From Roseobacter sp. (GTDB taxonomy: Bacteria; Pseudomonadota; Alphaproteobacteria; Rhodobacterales; Rhodobacteraceae): a DNA stretch of 42,496 nucleotides. The notes under the pieces were generated by a model that saw only the letters and a list, made by a program, of their open reading frames with translations, was not told the origin of the DNA and ran no database searches. Positions within the stretch are counted from its first letter, which is position 1; each line of letters starts with the position of its first letter. Positions 18,838 to 28,208 of the stretch are shown here, in pieces. The DNA lies in assembly GCF_024639605.1 (NCBI RefSeq), contig NZ_JAHEHZ010000010.1, positions 1 through 42,496 on the forward strand, read 5' to 3'. The position numbers and the translations under genes are program-made.

Positions 18838-20172
18838 ATGAGCGACTTATACGACAATCAGCGGCAGATGAGACAGATGCGCAAGGCCGCGATGCAGCGC
18901 GGTGTGGTGGCGATCCTGGATGTGGGCAGTTCAAAGATCTCCTGTCTGGTGCTGCGCTTTGACGGCACCGGCCCGCTGGGCGATGAGGGTGAGATCGGCT
19001 CGCTTGCCGGACAATCGGGGTTCCGGGTGATCGGTGCGGCCACAACCCGGTCACGCGGTGTGAAATTCGGTGAGGTCTGCGCAATGCAGGAGACCGAACG
19101 CGCGATCCGCACGGCGTTGCAGGGTGCCCAGAAGATGGCCGGGATCCGTGTCGATCATGTGATCGCCTGTTTCGCTGGTGCCGAGCCGCGCTCTTACGGG
19201 CTTGATGCCGCTCTGCCGCTCGAGGGCGAAGCCGTAGGAGAGCAGGACGTGGCACGCGTTCTGGCCGCCTGTGATGTACCGGATTACGGACCGGGCCGCG
19301 AGGTGCTGCATGCACAGCCGGTCAATTTTGCAATTGATCACCGCTCGGGTCTCGTCGACCCGCGCGGACAGCTTGGCACCATGCTGTCGGTGGATATGCA
19401 TATGCTCACCGTAGACGGACAGGCCGTGCAGCATCTGGCACATTGCATCAAGCGGTGTGATCTGGAACTCGCAGGGATCGCCTCGTCGGCCTATGTCAGC
19501 GGGTATTCCTCGCTGGTGGAGGATGAGCAGGAACTTGGCGCGGCCTGTATCGATCTGGGGGGCGGCACAACCGGTGTGTCGATTTTCATAAAGAAACACA
19601 TGATTTACGCCGACACCGTGCGGATGGGCGGCGATCACGTGACCTCTGATATCTCAATGGGTCTGCAGATCCCGATGGCCAATGCCGAAAGGATCAAGAC
19701 ATTTTACGGCGGCGTACATGCCACGGGTGTGGATGACCGCGAAATGATTGAAATCGGCGGTGACACGGGTGATTTTGAACACGATCGCAGGACCGTAAGC
19801 CGCGCTGAGGTGATCGGGATCATGCGTCCGCGGGTCGAGGAAATACTCGAAGAGGTGCGCGCACGGCTTGATGCAGCGGGCTTTGACCACCTTCCGAGCC
19901 AGCAAATTGTACTGACGGGCGGCGGCAGCCAGATCCCCGGGCTCGATGGTCTGGCGAGCCGGATTCTCGGACAGCAGGTGCGACTGGGCCGGCCGCTGCG
20001 TGTGCACGGGCTGCCGCAAGCTGCTACCGGTCCGGGATTTGCCTCGGTTGTCGGGCTGTCCCTTTTTGCGGCGCATCCGCAGGATGAATGGTGGGATTTT
20101 GATATTCCTGCCGAGGGCTATCCGAACAGGTCGCTGAAGCGTGCGGTGCGGTGGTTCCGGGACAACTGGTGA
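18838..20172 (+). CDS. ftsA: Cell division protein FtsA
   Basis: FtsA is an actin-like ATPase that tethers FtsZ filaments to the membrane. 444 residues. Phosphate-binding motifs are DVGSSKISCL at 28-37 and DLGGGTTG at 239-246. The last 15 residues (SLKRAVRWFRDNW) form an amphipathic basic-aromatic helix typical of the FtsA membrane-targeting sequence. It is followed by a 420-nt regulatory gap before ftsZ. Confidence 0.96.
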   Translation: MSDLYDNQRQMRQMRKAAMQRGVVAILDVGSSKISCLVLRFDGTGPLGDEGEIGSLAGQSGFRVIGAATTRSRGVKFGEVCAMQETERAIRTALQGAQKMAGIRVDHVIACFAGAEPRSYGLDAALPLEGEAVGEQDVARVLAACDVPDYGPGREVLHAQPVNFAIDHRSGLVDPRGQLGTMLSVDMHMLTVDGQAVQHLAHCIKRCDLELAGIASSAYVSGYSSLVEDEQELGAACIDLGGGTTGVSIFIKKHMIYADTVRMGGDHVTSDISMGLQIPMANAERIKTFYGGVHATGVDDREMIEIGGDTGDFEHDRRTVSRAEVIGIMRPRVEEILEEVRARLDAAGFDHLPSQQIVLTGGGSQIPGLDGLASRILGQQVRLGRPLRVHGLPQAATGPGFASVVGLSLFAAHPQDEWWDFDIPAEGYPNRSLKRAVRWFRDNW

Positions 20173-20275
20173 GGGAGGGTTGTTTCCACGCCGGCAACAG
20201 TTGTTTCCGATACGTGTCCGGTTGCGTCTGTTCCGCTGAAAGAATCGGGTGACGCTCAATGACTCGCATGATAAG

Positions 20276-20284
20276 TTATCCACA
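20276..20284 (+). promoter_or_regulatory. DnaA box upstream of ftsZ
   Basis: TTATCCACA is a perfect consensus DnaA box, about 310 nt before the ftsZ start. In Caulobacter DnaA stimulates ftsZ transcription. A single 9-mer can occur by chance, but the position is suggestive. Confidence 0.5.
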
Positions 20285-20396
20285 AGGCCCGACAGAGGTC
20301 TGAAGGCGATCGAGCAGGCGCCCCTAAGTAGTGAATCACCCCACCGTCCGGCACAGCTTCTGCGCCGTTCTCGTTAGGGTTGCATCATGTTCCAGG

Positions 20397-20421
20397 TGTT
20401 GCGCTTTGATTTTGCGCAACA
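20397..20421 (+). repeat. Inverted repeat in the ftsZ leader
   Basis: TGTTGCGC (20397-20404) and GCGCAACA (20414-20421) are perfectly complementary around a 9-nt loop. No T-run follows. It may be an operator or an RNA hairpin in a long ftsZ leader. Confidence 0.4.
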
Positions 20422-20586
20422 TCTTGCCGATAGCCCCGCTACCAGGCTCTCAACGCCTGATTGCACCCTACATTTTGTGGCAAATTTGCGTTTTTTGCGT
20501 GACCCTGGGGCCGGCAACGGATAAAGTCGTCAAGGAACAGGACCGGAAAAAATACCCGCGAATGCGGGTTTTCATCACAGGCGGAT

Positions 20587-20594
20587 TTAACCAT
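20587..20594 (+). promoter_or_regulatory. CtrA half-site on the ftsZ start codon
   Basis: TTAACCAT overlaps the first two bases of the ftsZ ATG. The upstream TTAA partner at 11-nt spacing is absent, so this is only a half-site. The same octamer forms the right half of the full box before ddlB. Confidence 0.35.
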
Positions 20595-22218
20595 GACACT
20601 TACTCTTTCGATGCCCGGACAGGCAGATCTTAAACCCCGTATCACCGTGTTTGGTGTGGGCGGTGCCGGCGGGAATGCCGTCAACAATATGATCGAGAAA
20701 GAGCTGGATGGTGTTGAATTCGTTGTCGCCAACACCGATGCCCAGGCGCTGCAGCAAGCACGCGCGGAAAACCGCGTGCAACTCGGCGTGAAAGTGACCG
20801 AAGGACTTGGCGCGGGGGCGCGCGCATCCGTCGGCGCCGCAGCCGCAGAGGAAAGCATCGAAGAGATCGTGGATCATCTGGCCGGCGCGCATATGTGCTT
20901 TATCACCGCCGGTATGGGGGGTGGCACCGGAACCGGCGCGGCGCCGATCATCGCTCAGGCCGCGCGTGAGCTGGGTGTTCTGACTGTCGGCGTCGTCACC
21001 AAGCCCTTCCAGTTTGAGGGCGCCAAGCGGATGCGCCAGGCCGAAGACGGTGTCGAGGCCCTGCAGAAGGTCGTCGATACGCTGATCATCATTCCCAACC
21101 AGAACCTGTTCCGTCTGGCCAATGAAAAAACCACCTTCACCGAAGCATTCTCGATGGCGGACGATGTGCTCTATCAGGGCGTCAAAGGTGTCACCGATCT
21201 GATGGTCCGGCCGGGCCTTATAAATCTCGATTTTGCCGATGTACGCGCCGTAATGGACGAAATGGGTAAGGCGATGATGGGCACCGGCGAAGCTGACGGC
21301 GAAGATCGTGCAGTTCAGGCGGCAGAAAAAGCCATCGCCAATCCGCTGCTGGATGAAATCAGCCTGCGCGGCGCCAAGGGCGTGCTTATCAATATCACGG
21401 GCGGGCATGACCTGACACTCTTCGAGCTCGATGAGGCGGCCAACCGGATCCGCGAAGAGGTGGACCCGGAAGCAAACATCATCGTCGGTTCCACACTCGA
21501 CACCGATATGGGCGGCCTGATGCGGGTCAGCGTTGTTGCCACCGGCATCGACGCCGCCGATGTGAATGCCGATATGCCGGTTCCGCGCCGGTCGCTTTCC
21601 GAACCGTTGCGCCAGCCTGCCGCGGTCGAAGAAGAAGTGGCGCCCGCCGCCGTGGCCGTCGAACCCGAACCGCAGCAGGAAGTCGCTCTGCGCGACACTG
21701 ACGAGCCGGGTCTCTTTGAAACCCTGGACGTTGAACAGGCCGCGGCCTCCGATATGGCCGAGGATATCTTTGCCGAGGACACGCAGCAGGCCGCTGACGA
21801 TCTGCCGCCGCCTGCGTATCAGCCCCAAGTCGCGGCGTTCGAGCCGCGCCGCGATGCGCCCGAAGCACAGGCCGAAGCATTTGTCGCACCGCGCGCTCCT
21901 GCCCCCGGCACGCCCTCACCGGAAGCTCTTGCCCGCCTGCGCGCGGCTGCCGAGAAGGCCGCACCGCAGACCGTTTCCGATCACCAGGCACGCGTTGCCC
22001 GCGAAGCTGCCCAACAGGGCGAACGCCCGCGCTTTGGGATAAACTCGCTGATCAACCGGATGACAGGTCACGGCGAAGGTGCCCCGCAGCCAGCGCCGCG
22101 CCAGCAACCAAAGGTTCAGCATCGCAGTGCCGCACCCGCTCCGATGCCTCAGGATCAGGTGGACCCCGATCAGGAACGCATCGAAATTCCGGCATTTCTG
22201 CGTCGCCAAGCGAACTGA
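20593..22218 (+). CDS. ftsZ: Cell division GTPase FtsZ
   Basis: FtsZ is a tubulin-like GTPase that forms the Z-ring. 541 residues, long because of its C-terminal linker. The GTPase signature GGGTGTG is at 109-115 and the core ends near 320. The linker of about 200 residues is rich in Ala, Pro, Glu and Gln and contains a more conserved island [12 protein letters not shown]. The C-terminal peptide [10 protein letters not shown] binds FtsA and other partners. Last gene of the cluster, followed by a strong terminator. Confidence 0.97.
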   Translation: MTLTLSMPGQADLKPRITVFGVGGAGGNAVNNMIEKELDGVEFVVANTDAQALQQARAENRVQLGVKVTEGLGAGARASVGAAAAEESIEEIVDHLAGAHMCFITAGMGGGTGTGAAPIIAQAARELGVLTVGVVTKPFQFEGAKRMRQAEDGVEALQKVVDTLIIIPNQNLFRLANEKTTFTEAFSMADDVLYQGVKGVTDLMVRPGLINLDFADVRAVMDEMGKAMMGTGEADGEDRAVQAAEKAIANPLLDEISLRGAKGVLINITGGHDLTLFELDEAANRIREEVDPEANIIVGSTLDTDMGGLMRVSVVATGIDAADVNADMPVPRRSLSEPLRQPAAVEEEVAPAAVAVEPEPQQEVALRDTDEPGLFETLDVEQAAASDMAEDIFAEDTQQAADDLPPPAYQPQVAAFEPRRDAPEAQAEAFVAPRAPAPGTPSPEALARLRAAAEKAAPQTVSDHQARVAREAAQQGERPRFGINSLINRMTGHGEGAPQPAPRQQPKVQHRSAAPAPMPQDQVDPDQERIEIPAFLRRQAN

Positions 22219-22241
22219 AACCATCACGAATAACGAGAAGG

Positions 22242-22268
22242 GGGCTGCGGAAACGCAGCCCTTTTTTT
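22242..22268 (+). terminator. Rho-independent terminator after ftsZ
   Basis: GGGCTGCG-GAAA-CGCAGCCC is a perfect 8-bp stem with a GAAA tetraloop, followed by seven T residues. It marks the end of the dcw transcript. Confidence 0.93.
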
Positions 22269-22351
22269 ATTGTTATCAAGGATTTGGCATCGTGCAGGCG
22301 TCTTTGCGCCGAAATGTAACAGGAGTGTTTCAGTCGGTTGCAAAGATTGAG

Positions 22352-22380
22352 TTGGCTCCAGGGGCGTCAGCACCTAACTA
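22352..22380 (+). promoter_or_regulatory. Possible lpxC promoter
   Basis: TTGGCT (22352-22357) and TAACTA (22375-22380) are 17 nt apart, in the gap between the ftsZ terminator and lpxC. Transcription would start near 22387. Confidence 0.35.
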
Positions 22381-22422
22381 GCTGTCAAGCGGGTGAAAAA
22401 CCTGTGGGATTGAGAGGTTACT

Positions 22423-23346
22423 GTGCAGACTACCATTAAATCGCCGGTCAGTTTTACGGGCCGCGGATTGCATTCCGGTCAAAAAGCCACGCTGACCATC
22501 CGGCCGGCAACTGCCGAGCACGGCATCTGGTTTGCACGGACCGACGTGGCCGTGGGTGACCGTATGGTGCCCGCGCGCTGGGACGCTGTTCTGCGATCAC
22601 CGCTTTGCACGCGCATCGAAAACAGTTCCGGTCTTCAGGTCTCTACTGTCGAGCATGTGATGGCGGCGCTTGCCGGCTGTGGCGTGCACAACGCGCTTGT
22701 CGAGATCGACGGTCCCGAAGTGCCGATCCTTGATGGCTCTGCCGCTCCCTTCGTACGCGGCATCATGCAGCGCGGTCTGCGTGACCTGCATGCGCCGGTA
22801 CGCGCTTTTGAAATCATGAAAGAAATTACCGTGACCGACGGCGAGGCCTCCGCAACGCTGGCCCCGGCGGAGACGTTGATTATCGATTTTGAGATCGACT
22901 TCGAAGACCGCGCCATCGGTCATCAGCGCAAATCGCTCGTGATGAACAACGGCAGCTTTGCCCGCGAGCTTTGCGACAGCCGCACCTTCTGCCGTCAGGC
23001 GGATGTGGATGCGATGCTCTCCAGTGGTCTGGCGCTTGGCGGCAACCCAGGCGAGAACGCGGTCGTCTTCGACGGCGACCAGGTGCTGAGCCCGGGCGGT
23101 CTGCGTCACAGTGACGAACCTGTACGCCACAAAATGCTGGACGCTCTGGGCGATCTGGCGATGGCGGGTGCGCCGCTGATCGGTCACTATACCGGTGTGC
23201 GTGCAGGCCATTCGCTGACCAACACGTTGTTGCGCAAGGTTTTTGCGACACCGGGTGCTGTACGCATGATCGTCTGTGATGAAGATACCGCAGCGCGTCT
23301 TCCGGGTTACGGACTGGTCTGGGATGAAATTCCCGCAGTTGCCTGA
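22423..23346 (+). CDS. lpxC: UDP-3-O-acyl-GlcNAc deacetylase LpxC
   Basis: LpxC is a zinc amidase catalysing the committed step of lipid A synthesis in the cytoplasm. 307 residues. Zinc ligands are His78 (TVEHVMAAL), His236 and Asp240 (HKMLD); the catalytic His263 is in AGHSLTN. GTG start at 22423 after GAGAGG. It lies between two terminators, so it is probably transcribed alone. Confidence 0.96.
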   Translation: MQTTIKSPVSFTGRGLHSGQKATLTIRPATAEHGIWFARTDVAVGDRMVPARWDAVLRSPLCTRIENSSGLQVSTVEHVMAALAGCGVHNALVEIDGPEVPILDGSAAPFVRGIMQRGLRDLHAPVRAFEIMKEITVTDGEASATLAPAETLIIDFEIDFEDRAIGHQRKSLVMNNGSFARELCDSRTFCRQADVDAMLSSGLALGGNPGENAVVFDGDQVLSPGGLRHSDEPVRHKMLDALGDLAMAGAPLIGHYTGVRAGHSLTNTLLRKVFATPGAVRMIVCDEDTAARLPGYGLVWDEIPAVA

Positions 23347-23388
23347 AGGGCAGGCTGCTTTTAACATCACAAACAATGTATTAGGTGC

Positions 23389-23413
23389 AAAGGGCGTTTT
23401 GCGCGCCTTTTTT
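23389..23413 (+). terminator. Terminator after lpxC
   Basis: AAAGG(G)CG pairs with CGCCTTT with one bulged G, and the 3' arm runs into six T residues. It lies about 40 nt after the lpxC stop and before bamD. Confidence 0.7.
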
Positions 23414-23466
23414 CTGTGCTACGACACACCTGAATGCGCATGGATACGGCGCCCCGGGGGAAACGG

Positions 23467-24348
23467 ATGAGGAAAGCCGGCATGGGAATGATCAGATCGC
23501 GTCACGGAGTGATCGGCGCGCTGCTCGTTGGTGTGGCACTTGGCGGCTGTGCCGAAGACAGTGGCCGGACCACCGGCAGCTTCTTCAACCCGCAGGAAAT
23601 TCCACTGGAAACCTATTCTGCTGAGCAGATTTTTGAACGCGGGGAGTTTGAGCTGAGCCGGTCGCAGCCGGATGAGGCCGCGTTTTACTTTTCCGAAATC
23701 GAGCGCCTTTACCCGTATTCGGACTGGGCCCGACGTGCGCTGATTATGCAGGCCTTTGCCTATCACTCTGGCGAAGACTATCCCAACAGCCGGTCCGCCG
23801 CGCAGCGTTTCATTGATTTTTACCCTGACGACGATGATGCGGCCTATGCGCAGTACCTCCTCGCGCTGAGCTATTACGATCAGATCGACGAAGTCGGTCG
23901 GGATCAGGGGCTGACCTTTCAGGCGCTGCAGTCCCTGCGCGAGGTGATCGAGCGCTATCCCGAGAGTGACTACTCACGCTCGGCCATCCTCAAATTTGAT
24001 CTCGCCTTTGACCATCTTGCGGCCAAGGAAATGGAGATCGGGCGCTATTACCTGCGTCGTGAGCATTACTCTGCTGCGATCAACCGGTTCCGCGTCGTGG
24101 TTGAGGATTTTCAGACCACCACACAGACACCTGAAGCCCTGCACCGCCTTGTCGAGGCCTATCTCTCGCTTGGCCTTACAGATCAGGCACGGACAGCAGG
24201 CGCCATTCTGGGGTACAACTATCGCTCGACCTCGTGGTACGAGGACAGCTATGCGCTGCTCACCGGGCAGGGGCTTACCCTGGAAGCGGCCGGTGACGGA
24301 TGGCTGCGGCAGGTCTATCGCCAGACCATCAAAGGGAACTGGCTCTGA
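23467..24348 (+). CDS. bamD: Outer-membrane assembly lipoprotein BamD
   Basis: BamD is the essential TPR lipoprotein of the BAM complex, inserting beta-barrel proteins into the outer membrane. About 293 residues. A basic start leads into a hydrophobic stretch and the lipobox LGGC with Cys28. The mature part has TPR-like helices, including an AFYFSEIERLYPYSDWARRA repeat. The ORF track starts at 23434; ATG at 23467 is preceded by GGGGG at good spacing and gives a normal signal peptide. Confidence 0.93.
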   Translation: MRKAGMGMIRSRHGVIGALLVGVALGGCAEDSGRTTGSFFNPQEIPLETYSAEQIFERGEFELSRSQPDEAAFYFSEIERLYPYSDWARRALIMQAFAYHSGEDYPNSRSAAQRFIDFYPDDDDAAYAQYLLALSYYDQIDEVGRDQGLTFQALQSLREVIERYPESDYSRSAILKFDLAFDHLAAKEMEIGRYYLRREHYSAAINRFRVVVEDFQTTTQTPEALHRLVEAYLSLGLTDQARTAGAILGYNYRSTSWYEDSYALLTGQGLTLEAAGDGWLRQVYRQTIKGNWL

Positions 24349-24379
24349 CCCGGCCACCGCCAGAGGACCGATAACGCCG

Positions 24380-26044
24380 ATGCTGCGCGGACTGGACATC
24401 GCCGACATGCTCATCATCGACCGGCTGGAACTGGCGTTTCAGCCCGGTCTGAATGTGCTCACCGGGGAGACCGGAGCAGGCAAATCCATCCTTCTGGATT
24501 CGCTGGGTTTTGTGCTGGGCTGGCGCGGCCGGGCGGATCTGGTGCGGCAGGGGGCGGAGCAGGGCGAGGTAACGGCCTGGTTCGATCTCACGCCCGGTCA
24601 TCCGGCCCGTACGGTGCTCCGTGACGCGGGCCTGCCGGACGGGGATGAGCTGATCCTGCGGCGCATAAACAGCCGCGACGGGCGTAAAACCGCATGGGTC
24701 AATGACCGCCGTTGTTCCGGTGAAGTGCTAAGGCAACTCTCGGACACACTCGTGGAACTGCATGGCCAGCATGATGACCGGGGGCTTCTGAACCCGCGTG
24801 GTCACCGGGTCATCCTGGACGAATTTGGCGGGCTGGAGGCGCAGCGCGCAGCGGTCCGGGCGGCATGGAACACGCGCGGACAGGCCACCAAAGCGCTGAA
24901 GTCGGCTGAGGCCGCGATGGCCGTCATTCGCGAAGAAGAGGATTATCTCCGGCACGCGGTGGCGGAGCTGGATGCACTGGCACCGGAGCCCGGTGAAGAG
25001 GCCAGCCTCGATGTAAAGCGGCGTCTGATGCAGGGCGCGGAAAAGATCCGCAACGATGTTGTGCGCGCGCATGAGCTTTTGGGGGCGCAGGGGGCTGAAG
25101 CAGCGCTTGGTGAGGCGATGCGCTGGCTTGATGGTGCGGCAACGCATGCTGAAGGGCGGCTGGAGGCGCCGATGGCGGCACTGTCCCGCGCGATGTCCGA
25201 ACTGGGTGAGGCGCTCGACGGCATCGGTGACGCCGTTCAGGACTTATCCTTTGACCCCAATGATCTGGAGAACACAGAAGAGCGCCTTTTTGCCATTCGC
25301 GGCCTCGCCCGGAAGCACGATATACTGGCGGATGATCTTGCTGTATTCGGCGATACCCTGCGTGAAAAGCTGAATGCCCTTGATGCCGGGGATGCTGATC
25401 TCTCAAAGCTCCGGCAGGCGCTCGACAAGGCCGAGGCGGAATACAGGGACACAGCGGCGCATCTGAGCGAGGCCCGCAAGTCAGCGGCAACGTCACTTGA
25501 TAAGGCCGTCAGTGCAGAGCTCGCACCGCTGAAGATGGAGCGCGCGGTTTTCACGACACAGATCACGCCTGATGCGCCCGGTCCCGAGGGCCATGATGCG
25601 GTGGCGTTCAGCGTCGCCACCAACCCCGGCGCGCCCTCAGGGCCGCTCAACCGGATCGCCTCGGGCGGTGAACTCAGCCGGTTTTTGCTGGCCCTCAAAG
25701 TGTGCCTGACGCGTGGACAGACCGGCCTGACCATGATTTTTGACGAGATCGATCGCGGTGTCGGCGGCGCAACTGCGGATGCGGTGGGGCGTCGCCTGTC
25801 AGCGCTGGCAGCGGACGGCCAGGTGCTGGTCGTGACCCACTCCCCTCAGGTGGCAGCCCTTGGCACGCATCACTGGCGCGTGGAAAAGCAGGTCTCGCGC
25901 GGCATGACCACCTCGACAGTTGTCCCGCTGCCCGGCGACGACCGCATAGACGAGATTGCCCGGATGCTGTCGGGTGACACCATTACCGATGAAGCCCGTG
26001 CGGCCGCGAGGTCATTGCTCGCTGTTCAGGGGTGCAGCGGATGA
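24380..26044 (+). CDS. recN: DNA repair protein RecN
   Basis: RecN is an SMC-like ATPase acting early in double-strand break repair. 554 residues, normal for the family. Walker A GETGAGKS is at 29-36, a long central coiled coil follows, then the signature SGGELSRF and Walker B IFDEIDRGVGG near the C-terminus. ATG at 24380 replaces the ORF-track start at 23966, which lies inside bamD. The bamD-recN pairing after lpxC is common in alphaproteobacteria. No LexA site was identified. Confidence 0.94.
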   Translation: MLRGLDIADMLIIDRLELAFQPGLNVLTGETGAGKSILLDSLGFVLGWRGRADLVRQGAEQGEVTAWFDLTPGHPARTVLRDAGLPDGDELILRRINSRDGRKTAWVNDRRCSGEVLRQLSDTLVELHGQHDDRGLLNPRGHRVILDEFGGLEAQRAAVRAAWNTRGQATKALKSAEAAMAVIREEEDYLRHAVAELDALAPEPGEEASLDVKRRLMQGAEKIRNDVVRAHELLGAQGAEAALGEAMRWLDGAATHAEGRLEAPMAALSRAMSELGEALDGIGDAVQDLSFDPNDLENTEERLFAIRGLARKHDILADDLAVFGDTLREKLNALDAGDADLSKLRQALDKAEAEYRDTAAHLSEARKSAATSLDKAVSAELAPLKMERAVFTTQITPDAPGPEGHDAVAFSVATNPGAPSGPLNRIASGGELSRFLLALKVCLTRGQTGLTMIFDEIDRGVGGATADAVGRRLSALAADGQVLVVTHSPQVAALGTHHWRVEKQVSRGMTTSTVVPLPGDDRIDEIARMLSGDTITDEARAAARSLLAVQGCSG

Positions 26045-26101
26045 TCAGGCACCGGTGTGCGCCTCTCGTTGAAAATCCGCAATCCCCCGGGCGGGCAACG
26101 G

Positions 26102-27787
26102 ATGCCTGACAACGACCGATCCTACATTTCACGACAACTGGACATGGCGGTCAGCTCCTGTCGCGACGGTCTCGTTCACATCCGCAAGCACGGGCCGGGT
26201 CAGGTTCAGTTCTGGTTTATCGCACTGGCGGTCGGTATCGTGGCCGGGTTCGCTGCGATCTTTTTCCGAAAGGGTGTCAACAGCTTACAAACCTTTCTTT
26301 ACGGAACCGAGGACGTGCGCCTGCTGCACAGTTTTGCGCAGTCTTTGCCGTGGTATATGATCCTGATCATCCCGATCTGCGGCGGGCTGGTGGTCGGTCT
26401 GATACTGCACAATTTTACCCGTGATGCACGCGCACGCTCAGTGGCGGATGTTATTCATGGCGCCGCGATGCACGACGGGCGGGTCGAGACGCGGGCCGGT
26501 CTGGCATCTGCCCTGGCCTCGATGATCACGCTGGGCACCGGCGGGTCGAGTGGCAGGGAAGGGCCGGTAGTGCACCTTGCGGCCGTGATCTCCACTTGGG
26601 TCAACCGCCGCATGCATGCAGACGGGATCACCGGGCGCGATCTGCTGGGCTGTGCCGTGGCGGCGGCGGTTTCTGCGAGTTTCAACGCGCCGATTGCCGG
26701 TGCGCTTTTTGCGCTTGAGGTGGTACTGCGCCACTTTGCCGTACATGCCTTTGCCCCGATTGTCATTGCGAGTGCAGCCGGCACGGTCATCAACCGCCTT
26801 GAGTTCGGCGGCGTGACCGAGTTCACGCTGACCACCGTGAACGAAGTGCAGTTTTACCAGGAGATGCCGGCCTATCTCCTGCTCGGACTGGTTTGCGGAC
26901 TGGTGGCTGTGGCTCTGATGAAAGCAATTTTCTGGGCGGATGATTTCGGTAATCACATTCAGGAACGCACCGGTCTGCCGCGCTGGCTGCGCCCGGCGGT
27001 TGCCGGTGCACTGCTCGGCGGCATCGCCATCTGGTATCCGCATATCATCGGCGTCGGGTATGAAACGACGTTCCTCGCTATGGACGGCCAGCTTTTCCTG
27101 CGGGATGCGATTGTCTTTGCGGTGATCAAAACCATTGCTGTGGCGGTGACCATGGCGGGGCGCATGGGCGGCGGGGTATTCTCGCCATCGCTGATGATCG
27201 GCGCGCTGACGGGCCTGAGCTTCGGGCTGATTGCCACCAGCGTTTTCCCCGAAGTTTCCGGATCTATTTCGCTCTATGCGCTCGCCGGGACGGGGGCTGT
27301 GGCGGCTGCCGTGCTGGGCGCGCCGATCTCAACAACGCTGATTGTATTTGAACTGACGGGCGACTGGCAGACCGGGCTGGCGGTCATGGTGGCGGTGTCG
27401 ATGTCGACCGCTCTGGCCTCAAAAATTGTGGACCGCAGTTTCTTTCTCAGCCAGCTTGAACGGCGGAATATCCACCTTGCCGCAGGGCCGCAGGCCTATC
27501 TGCTGGCCATGTTCCGGGTGAACGGAGTGATGCGCCCGCCCGACCATCCGCGTGCCGCCAGTGAAGAAGTCTGCTGGGACATGATCGGCGACGGGGTTTA
27601 TGTCGACGCGACGGCCACGCTCGAAGCTGCAATGCCGCTTTTTGAAGCCGGTGTGCAGTTTATTCCGGTGGTGTCCCTGAATAAAAACGCGGCACCGCCT
27701 GAGTTACTTGGCGCGCTCTTCCATGTGGATGCGCTCAAGGCTTACAACCGGGCTCTTGCGGCGACGGCGGCTGAAGAACACTCGTGA
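26102..27787 (+). CDS. CLC-family chloride channel or transporter
   Basis: CLC protein of about 561 residues with some ten or more membrane segments. GREGP at 151-155 carries the external gating glutamate (Glu153). GRMGGGVFSPS and AGTGAVAAAVLGAPIS are further family motifs. In FNAPIAGALFALEVV the position of the internal proton glutamate (Glu203 of E. coli ClcA) is Val207, as in animal CLC channels. The C-terminal tail may be a reduced CBS-like region. GTG at 26057 is a possible earlier start. It abuts the next gene tail to tail (TGATCA). Confidence 0.88.
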   Translation: MPDNDRSYISRQLDMAVSSCRDGLVHIRKHGPGQVQFWFIALAVGIVAGFAAIFFRKGVNSLQTFLYGTEDVRLLHSFAQSLPWYMILIIPICGGLVVGLILHNFTRDARARSVADVIHGAAMHDGRVETRAGLASALASMITLGTGGSSGREGPVVHLAAVISTWVNRRMHADGITGRDLLGCAVAAAVSASFNAPIAGALFALEVVLRHFAVHAFAPIVIASAAGTVINRLEFGGVTEFTLTTVNEVQFYQEMPAYLLLGLVCGLVAVALMKAIFWADDFGNHIQERTGLPRWLRPAVAGALLGGIAIWYPHIIGVGYETTFLAMDGQLFLRDAIVFAVIKTIAVAVTMAGRMGGGVFSPSLMIGALTGLSFGLIATSVFPEVSGSISLYALAGTGAVAAAVLGAPISTTLIVFELTGDWQTGLAVMVAVSMSTALASKIVDRSFFLSQLERRNIHLAAGPQAYLLAMFRVNGVMRPPDHPRAASEEVCWDMIGDGVYVDATATLEAAMPLFEAGVQFIPVVSLNKNAAPPELLGALFHVDALKAYNRALAATAAEEHS

Positions 27788-28132
27788 TCAGATCTCTTCG
27801 ACTGTCACATCGCCGGTAGTATAAAAGGCCAGGTGGTCTTTGATGCGCGCAACGCCCTCTTTGGGTGCTTCATAAGACCAGGCGACATCTTTCAGCGTGG
27901 TGCTTTTGGTTACAACCGAGAAATATGTGGCGTCGCCTTTGTGCGGGCAGTTGGTGGATTTGTCAGTCTGGTCAAGAAATGCCATAGCGATGTCGCCGCG
28001 CGGAAAATAGATCACCGGCGGGTAGTCGCCCTCTACCAGTTCGAGGGCATCGCTGCTCTCTCCCAGAACGGCGCCACCGGCCCTGACAGACCACGTGCCC
28101 GCAGATTTCCGTACGGTGATATGATCGGCCAT
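27788..28132 (-). CDS. DUF427-family protein
   Basis: A 114-residue small beta-rich protein. The block NCPHKGDATYFSV near 61-73 and the Tyr-Phe-Pro-Arg stretch are DUF427 hallmarks. The function of the family is not established. The ORF track extends to 28291, but ATG at 28132 follows a strong GGGAGGAGA. Its stop touches the clc stop. Confidence 0.85.
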   Translation of the reverse strand: MADHITVRKSAGTWSVRAGGAVLGESSDALELVEGDYPPVIYFPRGDIAMAFLDQTDKSTNCPHKGDATYFSVVTKSTTLKDVAWSYEAPKEGVARIKDHLAFYTTGDVTVEEI

Positions 28133-28208
28133 GTCAGGTCTCCTCCCCTTTGTATTGTAACGATATTCTGTCGTTGGTGCGCGGCAGAATGATTTGTGTG
28201 TCCGCAGT

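Larger units (their letters stand above)
20173..20592. other. Regulatory gap upstream of ftsZ
   Basis: No protein gene is supported in these 420 nt; the 100-residue ORF at 20331-20633 overlaps ftsZ out of frame. The gap holds a perfect DnaA box, an inverted repeat and a CtrA half-site, each listed separately. A promoter must lie here, but I could not choose a convincing -35/-10 pair. Confidence 0.6.

Noticed and set aside
20587-21828. 413-residue minus ORF
   Set aside because: It is a shadow of ftsZ with low-complexity Gly/His composition.
22403-22411. DnaA-like TGTGGGATT before lpxC
   Set aside because: It differs from the TGTGGATAA consensus at several bases.
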